A stretch of DNA of 64,000 nucleotides from Woeseia sp034521225. Its GTDB lineage: Bacteria; Pseudomonadota; Gammaproteobacteria; Steroidobacterales; Woeseiaceae. Of the stretch, positions 52,501 to 61,899 are shown in pieces. The notes under the pieces are model-generated. The model searched no databases, was not told where the DNA came from, and worked only from the letters and a program-made list of their open reading frames with translations. The stretch lies in the NCBI GenBank assembly GCA_034521225.1, contig JAXHMR010000018.1, positions 88,280 to 152,279 on the forward strand, in the 5' to 3' direction. Made by a program: the position numbers and the translations under genes. Positions within the stretch are counted from its first letter, which is position 1, and each line of letters begins with the position of its first letter.

Positions 52501-54486
52501 TTAGTCGACGTTTGCCCGCTCCAGCAAATTCGACAGCGAATAAAAACGGCCGTTACGCACTACAGCCACTATGTCGAGCGCTGCGCCGGCGTCTGCAAGC
52601 GGGTCGCCGTCCACCAGCAACAGGTCTGCCCTGGCACCGGCGGCCAGGAGCCCGATTTGCCCGTCGGCGCCCAGGACCCTTGCAGCAGCACCGGTCGCGG
52701 CATGCAGTGCGGCGGCCGGGGACAGGCCGGCGGCCTGCAAGGCCCTCAGTTCGGCCTGCGTTGACAGGCCCGCCGGCAGGCCGGACGGGTGGCTGCCGAC
52801 AACCGGCGCTGCACCGGCGCGGACGAGCCCCGGCGGGGTGGAGAAACGCCGCATCGGTCGGGACACGACCCTGAATGCCTGTGCCTGGCGCGAGGCGAGC
52901 AGCTCGCCCAGGCCGGGTGTCGCTGCATCGGCCAGTCCTGACAACAGCGCCACCGGACCGCCGCTACCCATCAGGCGCACGTCGGCATAGCGCCGGCCTT
53001 GCGGTGAGGTCGGTAATGTCTGTGAACCGGACAGCAGGTCGGCGCCGACACCGAGACCGGTGCGCCAGTTCGACGCAATGACCGGGACACCTTTTTCCTG
53101 CCAGCGCCGCGCCATCGACAGCAGGTCATCCGCGGTTTCGCTGTCTCTGCCGATCCCGATCATCCGCAAGTCCGGCGCGAGTTGCTGGCCGGGACTATCG
53201 TCGATCGAGCCGATCCGCAGCAGCAGGGGCCCGGGTGTTGTTTCGCCATGCCAGGCATCCGCGGCGTAAGCATCCGGCGCATCCGGTGTCGCAAGGGTCG
53301 TTACGCCAAATGCCAAAAGCCGCGCGCCGGCCGCCGCCGGATCGCCGGCCGGCATCGGTGAGTAAACGTCAATCAGGCCCGGCATGATGGTCATGTCGCC
53401 GATGTCGAGCACCGTCGCGTCGCCGCGATCGGCCTGCGACTCGATCGCGGCAATGACGCCGTCACGCACGATCACATCGACGTTGTGCCGGTATTCTGCC
53501 GAATGGCCGTCGTACAGCCGCGGGGCACGCACGATGAACTCGCGGTCGGGCACGTCTATCGCCGGCAGGTCGCGCGCAGGGATCGCTGTGGCTGTCCGGG
53601 TCTCGGGACGCTGTATCGCGGCGCTGAAGCGCATCGTCTTCGAGTCCCAGTCCTCGAATCCGCGCGTGCGTATATGCCCGTTCGCCGCGTAAACAAACTG
53701 GTCGCGGTTCTTCCAGCTTACCGGGCCGACAAAGAAATCCTCGCCCGTTACCAGCACCCGTTCCAATGGTGGGTCCGACAGAATCAGCATGTGTAGCGCA
53801 AGCTGACCGTCCACTTCCCTGAGATACGTGATCAGCGTGCCATCCGGACGCCACGACGGTGCCATCAACGGCGTATCCGACGCGAGAAGTGACTCGGCGG
53901 GCATGCCGAACTGGCGCACCACCAGGTACCAGCGCCCCTGTTCGTGCAATACATACGCCAGGTGGCGTCCATTGGCGGACCAGGCCGGCGCGGATTCATC
54001 ACCGTCGTGTGACGTGATGCGCCATTCGATGCCGGTCGCAACATCGACTTCCCACAGGTCCAGACGGCTGCTATCACGCTCGGCCGCAAACACGATCCGG
54101 CCGCCGTCGGGGTGCCAGGCCCCGTGACGGGCGATGCGGTTATCTGCCAGCACCGGCTGCCTGCTGCCACTTTCGATATCATAGCGCCACAGTTCAGGGC
54201 CGCTGTCGCCGTCGGCCTCGTAGAGAATCTCGCGGCCATCCGGGGACCAGCGGGGCAGGCGCGCCGCCCGGACACCGTTGGTCAGGCGTTCAGCCTCGCC
54301 GCCGCGCGCGGGCACCCGCCACAGGCTGCCCAGCAAATCGATGACATAACTGCCGTCAGCGGGCGATACATCGACCGTCAGGTTCGTGCCTTCTGACACG
54401 CTCAGCACTTCGCTCTGCGCTGTTGTGGCGAGGAGGATCAACGCGCAGACTCCTGGCAGCAGGTATAGCCATGTGCCGCGTATCAC
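52501..54486 (-). CDS. Secreted beta-propeller/amidohydrolase fusion with degenerate metal site
   Basis: About 661 residues. GTG 54486 (VIRGTWLYLLPGVCALILLA) begins a signal peptide and is preceded by AGGAG supplied by a dispersed 13-mer. TolB/WD40-like propeller repeats follow: AARLPRWSPDGREILYEAD, ARHGAWHPDGGRIVFAAERD, APAWSANGRHLAYVL, APSWRPDGTLITYLRE. The amidohydrolase part has NVDVIVRDGVIAAIESQ, MTIMPGLIDVYSPMPAG, GVTTLATPDAPDAY and AALHAATGAAARVLGADGQIGLLAAGARADLLLVDGDPL. The usual PGLIDxHxH metal motif is DVYSPM and the late Asp motif is GSHPSG, so catalysis is doubtful. Frame intact. Confidence 0.85.
   Translation of the reverse strand: MIRGTWLYLLPGVCALILLATTAQSEVLSVSEGTNLTVDVSPADGSYVIDLLGSLWRVPARGGEAERLTNGVRAARLPRWSPDGREILYEADGDSGPELWRYDIESGSRQPVLADNRIARHGAWHPDGGRIVFAAERDSSRLDLWEVDVATGIEWRITSHDGDESAPAWSANGRHLAYVLHEQGRWYLVVRQFGMPAESLLASDTPLMAPSWRPDGTLITYLREVDGQLALHMLILSDPPLERVLVTGEDFFVGPVSWKNRDQFVYAANGHIRTRGFEDWDSKTMRFSAAIQRPETRTATAIPARDLPAIDVPDREFIVRAPRLYDGHSAEYRHNVDVIVRDGVIAAIESQADRGDATVLDIGDMTIMPGLIDVYSPMPAGDPAAAGARLLAFGVTTLATPDAPDAYAADAWHGETTPGPLLLRIGSIDDSPGQQLAPDLRMIGIGRDSETADDLLSMARRWQEKGVPVIASNWRTGLGVGADLLSGSQTLPTSPQGRRYADVRLMGSGGPVALLSGLADAATPGLGELLASRQAQAFRVVSRPMRRFSTPPGLVRAGAAPVVGSHPSGLPAGLSTQAELRALQAAGLSPAAALHAATGAAARVLGADGQIGLLAAGARADLLLVDGDPLADAGAALDIVAVVRNGRFYSLSNLLERANVD
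54444..54456 (+). repeat. Copy of the 13-mer CGCAGACTCCTGG
   Basis: Exact copy inside the signal-peptide codons of the propeller-amidohydrolase (PGVCA on the minus strand). Confidence 0.75.
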
Positions 54487-54498
54487 GCAGACTCCTGG
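54486..54498 (+). repeat. Copy of the 13-mer CGCAGACTCCTGG acting as ribosome-binding site
   Basis: Exact copy 42 bp from the previous one. On the minus strand it reads CCAGGAGTCTGCGTG, placing AGGAG five bases before the GTG start of the propeller-amidohydrolase. Confidence 0.75.
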
Positions 54499-54529
54499 AC
54501 GGCCATTTCCATCGTGCTGCCGAACGAAG

Positions 54530-54721
54530 CTAGTCAGCACGGTCAACCTGCAGGTAGTCGAGTTCCCCGTCACTGACGGCAAAGCTGACCTGCATCGGCT
54601 GGCAGCAAACCTGGCAGTCCTCGACGTAATCCTGGCCGCCCGCTGACAGGTCCAGCACGATATGCATTGGTTCACCGCAGTACGGGCACGTGATGCGCTG
54701 TTCGTCCAGTCCCGCCGTCAT
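54530..54721 (-). CDS. CPXCG motif-containing cysteine-rich protein
   Basis: 63 residues from MTAGLDEQRITCPYCGEPM; second pair EDCQVCCQPMQV. The two CxxC pairs form a small zinc-ribbon of the known CPXCG family of unknown role. It starts 11 bp after the pdxH stop, so the two are cotranscribed. Confidence 0.85.
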   Translation of the reverse strand: MTAGLDEQRITCPYCGEPMHIVLDLSAGGQDYVEDCQVCCQPMQVSFAVSDGELDYLQVDRAD

Positions 54722-54731
54722 GGCGCGCGCG

Positions 54732-55443
54732 TCAGGGTTGCAGGCGCGTGCCGTGCCACGGCCCGGCCTCGAACGTGTGTGCATCGAGCGGCGACAGCTG
54801 CCGGTGTCCAGCGCGCGCGGTCATGGATGCGGTCCGCACCTTCGACCCACAGTTCGATCGCCGTTGCCCAGATGCGATAACCGCCCCAGTGCGGCGGCCG
54901 TTCGATCACCGGCGGTGTGTCATTCTTCAGCGTTTGTGTGTCGTGTCCGAGCTGTATACCGAGGGTTCGGGCACGTTCCCGGACTTGTGCGACCAATGCT
55001 TCGCGCGAGGCGATCTCGCGGCTCTGGTCGCTGCCCCATGCACCGAGCTGGCTGCCCCATGGGCGCGTCGAGAAGTAGGCGTCGCTGTCGGCGGCTGGCG
55101 ACTTGACCGCCGTGCCCTCGATGCGAATTTGCCGGCCGATGCTATCCCAGTGAAACACCGCGGCAACCGCGCTGTTGGTCTTCAGTTCCTCGCCTTTGCG
55201 CGATGCGTAGTTGGTAAAGAACACAAGGTAACCCGGGTCGGCGACGATGGACTTGCACAGCACGATGCGCGCCGATGGCCTGGCGCCGGCGCCCACCGTC
55301 GTCAGTGTCATTGAATTCGGATTGCGCATGCCAGCAAGATCCGCCGCATCGTTCATCCAGTCGTGTGCCCGGTGCATCGGGTTCGTTGGCAAATCGTCGG
55401 GCAAGCGATCGGAAAGGCGCACGTCTGTCACCGGTATCTCCAT
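54732..55443 (-). CDS. pdxH: Pyridoxamine 5'-phosphate oxidase (frameshift near the 3' end)
   Basis: Oxidises PNP/PMP to PLP using FMN. Motifs: NSMTLTTVGAGARPSARIVLCKSI, YLVFFTNYASRKGEEL (FMN), AVFHWDSIGRQIRIEGTAVK, YFSTRPWGSQLGAWGSDQS, PHWGGYRIWATAIELWVEGADRIHDR. The annotated frame ends in a non-homologous tail, but shifting at about 54815 gives SCRRSMHTFEAGPWHGTRLQP, close to the conserved RLxP end, with a stop at 54732. About 237 residues. Confidence 0.92.
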
Positions 55444-55508
55444 TCAGGTCTGGCGCTCAAGGATCCATAGGTCGGGCTCGCGCAGAGTAGCAAACCACTC
55501 ATTGCCGT

Positions 55509-57035
55509 TCATCCATCGCTTACAAAAACAGCGCCTTCACGTCGCGGATCGGCAGCGACCTGGAAGCCGGCATCTTGCGAGTGCATGGCGGCCCCGACAC
55601 CGCCGAAGTACATGTTGATGGCCGGGTATTCGGTGACCGGCACGTCCATTTCGGGCAGCCCGACACCGGGTTCGACCGCCAGCCGGTCCCCTCCAGCCCG
55701 GCATTCGACGTGCACGCGCGGGTGGGCTACGGCGTCTCCGAGATTCATGCCCTGCTGGATGAAATTGATGAGGAACTGCTGCAGTGCCGTCGTGATGCGA
55801 TCCGCGCCAGGTGATCCGAAAGCGAGTACGCGGCCCGTCCGGCGCGCGGCCCCTGGGGCCATGTTCGATGGCAGCCGCCGGCCCGGCGGCCCCGCATCCA
55901 GGCCGTGGCGGTTGAGTTCCAGTTCACCGAGGCAGTTGTTCAGCCATAACCCGGTGCGTGCCGGCATTTCACCGGAGCCGTAACCGGAAGAAGCGGTGAT
56001 TGCGCATGCATTGCCGTCTGCGTCGACGGCGGACGTATGCACCGTCGATGCGGATTCCCTGCGCCCGCCCGCGAACGCCTCGCGAATGATGGCGAGCAAT
56101 TTTGCCGCTTCGGCGCCGACATCGTCCGCCAGGTCGAGATGCTCGCGGCGGAACCCGAGCACGAGCTGCTGAACTTCGACGAGGCGGCCGAGCGACATGG
56201 CATCCCACTGGCGCGCCGGCTGCCGTCTGAATGCCTCGAGCATTGCGGCCAGCGTCGCGCCGCCAATCGCTGGTGGCGGGTTGGTCGCAATCCGCCAGCC
56301 ATCCAGTTCAACGAATAGCGGCTCGCGCACAATGGCCCTGTACTGCCGGAGGTCGTCGCGCGTCAAGGCACCGCCACCTTCCTGCACGTGGTTTGTTATG
56401 GCGCTGGCAAGCTCGCCCTCGTAAAAAATACTCGCGCCCTCGCGGGCAATCGCGGCGAGGCTGTCCGCGAGCCACGGCACTTTGATGCGCGACCCGGCAG
56501 CGCGCAACGTGCCGTTTTCATCGTGCAATGAGTGGTAGCCGTCGATGCTGCGGCCGAACACGGGCAGTCCCGAGTAGCCCAGGTAATAGTGACACGCCGC
56601 CGACAACGGAAATCCGTCGCGTGCCGCCCGGACGCTCGGCTCGACCAGTGCCCGCCAGTCGGCGCGCCCGTATTGCCTTGATGCGCGGTCAAGTGCCGCC
56701 AGCGTGCCGGGCACGGCCACGGACGGCGCACCGACTGTTGTTCGTATGCCGCCGCCATATGCCATGTCGACCGTATCCGTATCGGACAACGAGCCTGCGG
56801 TACCGCCACCAATTCCGGGAACCGCGGCATTGCCGTCGATGGATACCGGGTCGCCCGCGGCCGGCCACACCGTAACGTAGGCGCTGCCGGCAAGCGCGCA
56901 AACACCGGGTTCGGTATTCATTGTCAGCATTGCGGCGGCGATGGCGCAGTCCACCGCATTGCCGCCGAGTTCGGCGACCTCGGCAGCGGCTTCCGCGGCG
57001 AGTGCTGACGTGGTGGCTACGGCAACGCGGGTCAT
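55509..57035 (-). CDS. ggt: Gamma-glutamyltransferase family protein, no signal peptide
   Basis: 508 residues, intact. Ntn-hydrolase signature: nucleophile Thr in ESASTVHTSAVDADGNACAI, SSGYGSGEMPARTGLWLNN, RRLPSNMAPGAARR and AFGSPGADRITTALQQFLINF. The N-terminus (ALAAEAAAEVAELGGNAVDCAIAAAMLTM) begins without a signal, so the enzyme appears cytoplasmic, unlike the periplasmic GGT of E. coli. Family members hydrolyse glutathione or cephalosporin-like substrates. It lies next to glutathione-dependent frmA. Confidence 0.88.
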   Translation of the reverse strand: MTRVAVATTSALAAEAAAEVAELGGNAVDCAIAAAMLTMNTEPGVCALAGSAYVTVWPAAGDPVSIDGNAAVPGIGGGTAGSLSDTDTVDMAYGGGIRTTVGAPSVAVPGTLAALDRASRQYGRADWRALVEPSVRAARDGFPLSAACHYYLGYSGLPVFGRSIDGYHSLHDENGTLRAAGSRIKVPWLADSLAAIAREGASIFYEGELASAITNHVQEGGGALTRDDLRQYRAIVREPLFVELDGWRIATNPPPAIGGATLAAMLEAFRRQPARQWDAMSLGRLVEVQQLVLGFRREHLDLADDVGAEAAKLLAIIREAFAGGRRESASTVHTSAVDADGNACAITASSGYGSGEMPARTGLWLNNCLGELELNRHGLDAGPPGRRLPSNMAPGAARRTGRVLAFGSPGADRITTALQQFLINFIQQGMNLGDAVAHPRVHVECRAGGDRLAVEPGVGLPEMDVPVTEYPAINMYFGGVGAAMHSQDAGFQVAADPRREGAVFVSDG

Positions 57036-57066
57036 GAGTAGCCATTTACCGGTTTGCGGCTGTCAG

Positions 57067-57079
57067 CGCAGACTCCTGG
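57067..57079 (+). repeat. Copy of the 13-mer CGCAGACTCCTGG
   Basis: Exact copy in the 55-bp gap between ggt and frmA. Confidence 0.75.
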
Positions 57080-57090
57080 CCGCGATCGGG

Positions 57091-58199
57091 TCAGAAGTGC
57101 ACGACAGACCGGATGCTCACGCCTTCATGCATCAGGTCAAACGCGGTATTGATATCTTCGAGCGGCATCGTGTGAGTGATGAACTCATCAACCTTGATGT
57201 CGCCGTTCATGTACTGGTCGACCATGCCCGGCAGCTGCGACTTGCCCTTGGTGCCGCCGAACGCCGTCCCGCGCCACACGCGCCCGGTCACGAGCTGGAA
57301 AGGCCGCGTGCAGATTTCCTGGCCCGCGCCCGCGACGCCGACGATGACCGATTCGCCCCAGCCCTTGTGGCAGCATTCGAGCGCGGCACGCATCAGCTTC
57401 ACGTTGCCAACACATTCAAAGGAATAATCGACGCCACCGTTCGTCAATTCGACGATCACTTCCTGGATGGGTGCGCTGTGGTCATTCGGGTTGACCGTAT
57501 CGGTCGCGCCATTTGTTTTGCCAGCTCGAACTTGTCCGGATTGATGTCGATGGCGATGATGCGGCTCGCACGCGCCATCAATGCGCCCTGGATTGCGCTA
57601 AGTCCGACACCGCCGAGGCCGAACACGGCAACGGTTGCACCGGGCTCGACCTTTGCCGTGTTCAGAACGGCGCCGATGCCCGTCGTGATGCCGCAGCCGA
57701 GCAGGCAGATCTTTTCGAGCGGTGCTTTCTTGCTGACCTTGGCCACGGCGATGGCCGGCAGCACAGTGTATTCACTAAAGGTCGACGTGCCCATGTAGTG
57801 ATATATCGGTTTGCCATTCAGCGAAAAGCGGGAGGTGCCGTCCGGCATCAGGCCCTTGCCCTGCGTAGCGCGGATCGCCTGGCAGAGGTTCGTTTTGCCC
57901 GACGTACAGAAATTACATTCACCGCATTCCGGCGTGTACAGCGGAATGACGTGATCGCCGACCTTTATGTCCTTGACGCCGGGACCGACCTCCTCGACGA
58001 CGGCGCCGCCTTCATGGCCCAGCACGGTCGGGAACAGGCCCTCCGGGTCTTCACCCGAGAGCGTGAATGCATCGGTATGGCATACGCCGGTTGCGACATT
58101 CCGTAACAGAACCTCGCCTTCTTTCGGTCCCTCAAGATCGATGTTTTCTATTTGCAGTGGCTTGCCTGCTTCGAAGGCGACCGCGGCGCGCGTCTTCAT
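57091..58199 (-). CDS. frmA: S-(hydroxymethyl)glutathione dehydrogenase / class III alcohol dehydrogenase (one frameshift)
   Basis: About 369 residues, full length. ATG 58199 (MKTRAAVAFEAGKPLQI). Catalytic zinc: GVCHTDAFTLSG, VLGHEGG and LGCGITTG; structural zinc: TPECGECNFCTSGKTNLC; NAD fold VAVFGLGGVGLSAIQGALMA. The break is near 57513, after KFELAKQM; continuation TVNPNDHSAPIQEVIVELTNGGVDYSFECVG. Detoxifies formaldehyde through its glutathione adduct. No frmB esterase is seen beside it. Confidence 0.94.
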
Positions 58200-58406
58200 A
58201 TGCATTCGCTCCATGTTCCGGGTTGTCGAAAGACCCGCAATGTTCGCATGATTGCTTATGGGGCGGTAGTGCCGGCCCGCGCCACCGACCCGGCTTGTCC
58301 GTTTTCGGGTCCGCGGCCGCCGTTCAGGAAGGATTCATAAAAACAGTAAAAACAGTGCCTTGTGTTAAGCAGCTATTCATGCATCTGGCGCTAGTGTGGG
58401 GCTGCA

Positions 58407-58844
58407 ATGACCAAGAGGAGGCTCATCATGCGAAACGCAGCCTCGTTACCGCTGTCGCCGTTACTCGCCGGAACACTGTTGCTCGCCGCACCGCAGCCAG
58501 CAGCGGCCCATGACTACGGCTACTACTACGGGCACCGCTACGACGTGCCGCGGGTACATGACTGGTATCACCGTGTCAGAGTTCGCGAGACGTATCCCCA
58601 CTGGCTCCGCGCGCATCGCGACTTCACGCACTGGTACCGGCTCAACCGGTTCCGTATTGCGCCACATGTCAGCTGGCATCGCGTCCATGACATCTATCTT
58701 GCGGATCGGCAGTACCACCGCAAGCTGAAGAACAAGCGGCACTATAAGAAGTACGACGGCCGCAATTACAAGAGCAAGCGCCACTACAAGAAGCGTGATG
58801 GCAAGAAGCATCGTGGCCGCGGCAAGCATCACCGCGGTCGGTAA
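58407..58844 (+). CDS. Small secreted basic His/Tyr/Arg-rich protein
   Basis: 145 residues; ATG 58407 or 58428. Signal peptide LSPLLAGTLLLAAPQPAAAH, then a Tyr/His/Arg-rich part (DYGYYYGHRY, VHDWYHRVRVRETYPHWLR) and a Lys/Arg/Tyr tail with repeated RHYKK (NKRHYKKYDGRNYKSKRHYK). Length and composition resemble small periplasmic proteins of unknown role; possible metal, nucleic-acid or envelope binding. A GC hairpin follows. Confidence 0.7.
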   Translation: MTKRRLIMRNAASLPLSPLLAGTLLLAAPQPAAAHDYGYYYGHRYDVPRVHDWYHRVRVRETYPHWLRAHRDFTHWYRLNRFRIAPHVSWHRVHDIYLADRQYHRKLKNKRHYKKYDGRNYKSKRHYKKRDGKKHRGRGKHHRGR

Positions 58845-58874
58845 GCGGTCACGCAAAGCTCAAATTCCGGACAA

Positions 58875-58907
58875 GCGGACCCGGACGGCATGACCGCCCG
58901 GGTCCGC
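58875..58907 (+). terminator. GC-rich hairpin after the basic secreted protein gene
   Basis: GCGGACCCGGACGG-CATGA-CCGCCCGGGTCCGC forms a long stem without a T run; a terminator or mRNA 3'-end stabiliser. Confidence 0.55.
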
Positions 58908-59001
58908 GCTGCGTGACTCGCCGCTCCGGAGTCCTTCTGTTATTGCACGATCTGCGGTAAAACGTCCCGTGCATGGCAGCAGGCCGCAACAGTAACTTCA
59001 A

Positions 59002-60085
59002 ATGGATCTCGATAATTTGCGCGAAGAGTTGACCGGTGTCGACAGGCAGCTCGTTGAACTGATCGCGCGGCGCCAGGAAATCGTCGCGCGCATCGGCCGG
59101 GACAAGCAGGTGACGGGACGCGCAACGCGCGATTTCGAACGCGAGAAAGAGGTGCTCAATCTCGCACGCGAGCATGCACTGTCACTGTCCGTCGACCCGA
59201 AGCTTGCGGAATCCGTACTGCGACACCTGATTCAGTCGTCACTTGCCAGCCAGGAGCGGGACCGCGTGGCGGCCGAAGGCAAGGGCGACGGCCGCAGTGT
59301 GCTGGTCATCGGTGGCGCCGGCAAAATGGGCGGCTGGTTTGCCGATTTTTTCCGTTCGCAGGGCTTTGCGACGAGCATTGCCGATGCGGCTGTTGAAGAC
59401 GGTGACGCCACATGGCACAACTGGAAGGATGCCGGTGTTGATTTCGACATCATTGTTGTCGCGACACCCCTTGCGATTTCCGGGGTGGTCCTGGCCGAAT
59501 TGTCCGCATTGCGGCCACGGGGCCTGGTATTCGACATTGGATCGCCAAACACCGCTGAGAAAAGGACTCCGCGCATTGCGCGATACCGGCTGCAAGGTGG
59601 CGTCATTGCATCCGATGTTCGGCCCGGACACCGAGCTTTTGTCCGGCCGTCACCTTATCTTTGTCGACGCAGGCTGCGCCGGGGCGACGGCAACGGCGAA
59701 GGAGTTGTTTGCGGCCACTATGGTCGAGCAGCTCGACATGAGCCTGGATGACCATGACCGCTTGATTGCCTACGTGCTTGGCCTGTCGCATGCGCTGAAC
59801 ATCGCGTTTTTCACGGCGCTCGCGGAAAGCGACGAAGCGGCACCTAAGCTTGCGAAGTTGTCTTCGACGACCTTCGATTCGCAGTTGCTGGTGGCGTCGG
59901 CGGTCGCGCGCGAGAATCCGCGGCTCTATTTCGAAATCCAGAACCTCAATGAATTCGGTCTCGGGCCGCTCGATGCGCTGTGCGAATCTGTCACGCGGAT
60001 TCGCGAACTCGTCGCATCGGGCGACGAGGCGGGCTTCATCGAAATCATGACCAAAGGACGCGAGTATCTCGCCACACGAGGCTGA
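59002..60085 (+). CDS. tyrA: Bifunctional chorismate mutase/prephenate dehydrogenase (one frameshift)
   Basis: About 361 residues joined. N-terminal AroQ chorismate mutase: MDLDNLREELTGVDRQLVEL, RRQEIVARIGRDKQVTGRAT. Then prephenate dehydrogenase: VLVIGGAGKMGGWFADFF (NAD loop), DIIVVATPLAISGVVLAEL, and after a break at about 59555, VASLHPMFGPDTELLSGRHL (catalytic His region), YVLGLSHALNIAFFTAL and SQLLVASAVARENPRLYFEIQ. The fusion is the gammaproteobacterial T-protein of tyrosine synthesis. Confidence 0.93.
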
Positions 60086-60161
60086 CCGCCCCTGATGCCG
60101 CTTTTCGGGCCCGGCGTCAGCGACGGGGCCACCGTTATTTGGTAAAAGCCATAGTCCGGCC

Positions 60162-60326
60162 CAGCAGCCTGTCGGACTTAGGCGATCGTAGCGAGACGGT
60201 GGGAAATCGAGTCCGTTTTGTCGATCGTTTGAGGAGAATGGTGGTTCCATTTGACGAAAACGATCGGGAAAACGGGCCGATTTCCCGCCGTCGCAGCAGA
60301 TCAGGCCTGAGTCCGACAGGCTGCTG
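60162..60326. repeat. 165-bp palindromic element R4 (MITE-like)
   Basis: Left end CAGCAGCCTGTCGGACTTAG and right end CTGAGTCCGACAGGCTGCTG are inverted repeats; inside, GACGGTGGGAAATCG pairs with CGATTTCCCGCCGTC, and TTTTGTCGATCG with CGATCGGGAAAA-like sequence. A separate arm is at 61732-61782 and a solo end at 31693-31720. Confidence 0.82.
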
Positions 60327-60329
60327 CGC

Positions 60330-60560
60330 TTGCAGCCACTGATGGTGCCGATTCGAGATGCCATCGAAGCCGGTGAGAACCACCAGCCGGCATTTGCAGA
60401 GTGCCAATACAAAGCCCGCAGCTGGAATCGCGAGCGGCGCGTGATCATCAAAGCCGACGTGGCTTTACATGCCACCCGTAAGCCGAAGGATAACCCGCGT
60501 TTTATCGTTACCAACCTCAAGACCACGCCCAGGTTCATCTACGAGAAAGCTCTACCGTTG
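60330..60560 (+). pseudogene. IS1380-like transposase fragment
   Basis: The frame reads RDAIEAGENHQPAFAECQYK, ARSWNRERRVIIKADVAL and NPRFIVTNLKTTPRFIYEKA, the central part of IS1380-family transposases (normally followed by RGDxENRIKE). N- and C-termini are missing. The fragment is bounded by R4 on the left and a 13-mer repeat on the right. Confidence 0.75.
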
Positions 60561-60577
60561 AGGGTCTGCTTCTACCG

Positions 60578-60590
60578 CGCAGATTCCTGG
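60578..60590 (+). repeat. Variant copy of the 13-mer (CGCAGATTCCTGG)
   Basis: One mismatch to the core; preceded by TTCTACCG as in the longer copies, and by AGGGTCTGC, which can pair with the core. Confidence 0.65.
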
Positions 60591-60627
60591 GTGACAGAGG
60601 TTTACGCATGCATACAGCGGGGCCGGA

Positions 60628-61714
60628 ATGACGCACAGCCGGAAAGATGCCGCAGTCGATGCAGGCAGTCTTCGTTCGCAGCTGAATCGCCTCGAGAGCG
60701 AAGCGAGACGCAACATGCGCATCCTGCGTACATCGCAGCAGCGGGAATTGGCGTTGCTCAACGCGGAATCCATCGCGGGCCTGCTGCAGGTCATGCTGGT
60801 CTACCTGAAAGACAGTTACCGGCTGGACCAGGTCAGTGTCGTGCTTGCCGACCCGGATCACGACATACGCCACCTGTTGATGGCCGGCGGTTCAACGGAA
60901 GCGGAATTCCGAAGGCTTGATTTTCGTGGACTCACTGGCTGGCCTCGCGCCTCAATACGTCGCGTTACGGCAGCCCTGGCTCGGCAGCTACGTGCGGTCA
61001 GACCATGCACTGATCATGCTCGATGATCCGGCAGTGACATCCATTGCGCTGATCCCGCTGACGTACAAGGGCAAACTGATCGGCAGCCTGAATTTTGGCA
61101 GTAAGGATCCGGACCGGTTCACGGCGCTGCACGCGACGGATTTTTTCGCGCATCTGGGCGTCATCGCGTCCTTTTTGCTCGAAAACGTTGTCAACCGCGC
61201 GCGGCTCCTGCGCAGTGGCTTCACCGATTTCCTGACCGGCTGGCACAACCGCCGCTACCTGCAACTGCGGCTGAAAGAAGAACTGGCGCGTGCGCGCCGT
61301 GACGGCACCACGCTGGTATGCCTGATGCTCGATATCGATCACTTCAAGGCGGTCAATGACACCTACGGACATGCGGCCGGCGACGAGGTCTTGCGGGAAA
61401 TTGCGCTTCGTATCGAGGCGCAGGTGCGGCTCAGTGACGTTGCCGCGCGCTACGGTGGCGAGGAATTTGTGGTTCTGCTGCCGGCGACCGACACGCACGC
61501 AGCCCGGGTGCTGGCCGAGCGTATTCGCGCGGCCATATCAAGTGAACCTATCCGGATAAACGACAGCAACGAGGTCACGATGACGACATCGATCGGCATC
61601 GCGGCGACGGAGCCGCCCGGCAATGGCGACGACCTGAAGACGTTAGGGGAATCCCTGCTGGCGCGAGCGGACGTTGCGCTGTACCGGGCCAAGTCCGCGG
61701 GCGCGACCAGGTAG
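60628..61714 (+). CDS. DUF484-like/GAF-type sensor with GGDEF diguanylate cyclase domain (one frameshift)
   Basis: About 361 residues joined. N-terminal coiled coil and GAF-like sensor (LRSQLNRLESEARRNMRILR, LLQVMLVYLKDSYRLDQVSV; after the break at about 60915, IFVDSLAGLAPQYVALRQPW, SIALIPLTYKGKLIGSLNFGS). C-terminal GGDEF: FTDFLTGWHNRRYLQLRLKE, MLDIDHFKAVNDTYGHAAGD, ARYGGEEFVVLLP. GGEEF is an active-site form, so cyclic-di-GMP synthesis is likely. No RxxD inhibitory site was identified. The gene lies between R4 arms. Confidence 0.87.
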
Positions 61715-61731
61715 CCTCCGAATAACAGCGG

Positions 61732-61782
61732 CGGCCGATTTCCCACCGTCTCGCTACGATCGTCTTAAGTCCGACAGGCTGC
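61732..61782. repeat. Arm of repeat R4
   Basis: CGGCCGATTTCCCACCGTCT, CGCTACGATCG and TTAAGTCCGACAGGCTG are the reverse complement of the left arm of R4 at 60162, so the two form a long inverted repeat around the IS1380 fragment and the GGDEF gene. Confidence 0.78.
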
Positions 61783-61822
61783 CAGCCTGAACTCAGGTGT
61801 AGCAAGGCGACGCAACGTATGT

Positions 61823-61841
61823 GATAATGAGAACTATTATC
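61823..61841 (+). promoter_or_regulatory. Fur box
   Basis: GATAATGAGAACTATTATC matches the Fur 19-mer (GATAATGATAATCATTATC) closely. It lies about 50-80 bp upstream of the iron-binding lipoprotein start, predicting iron repression of the transporter. Confidence 0.85.
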
Positions 61842-61899
61842 ATTAACAATGATTGGAGTCCCGTAGCACCATGTCACCGAATCACGCCAGATTGCGCCT

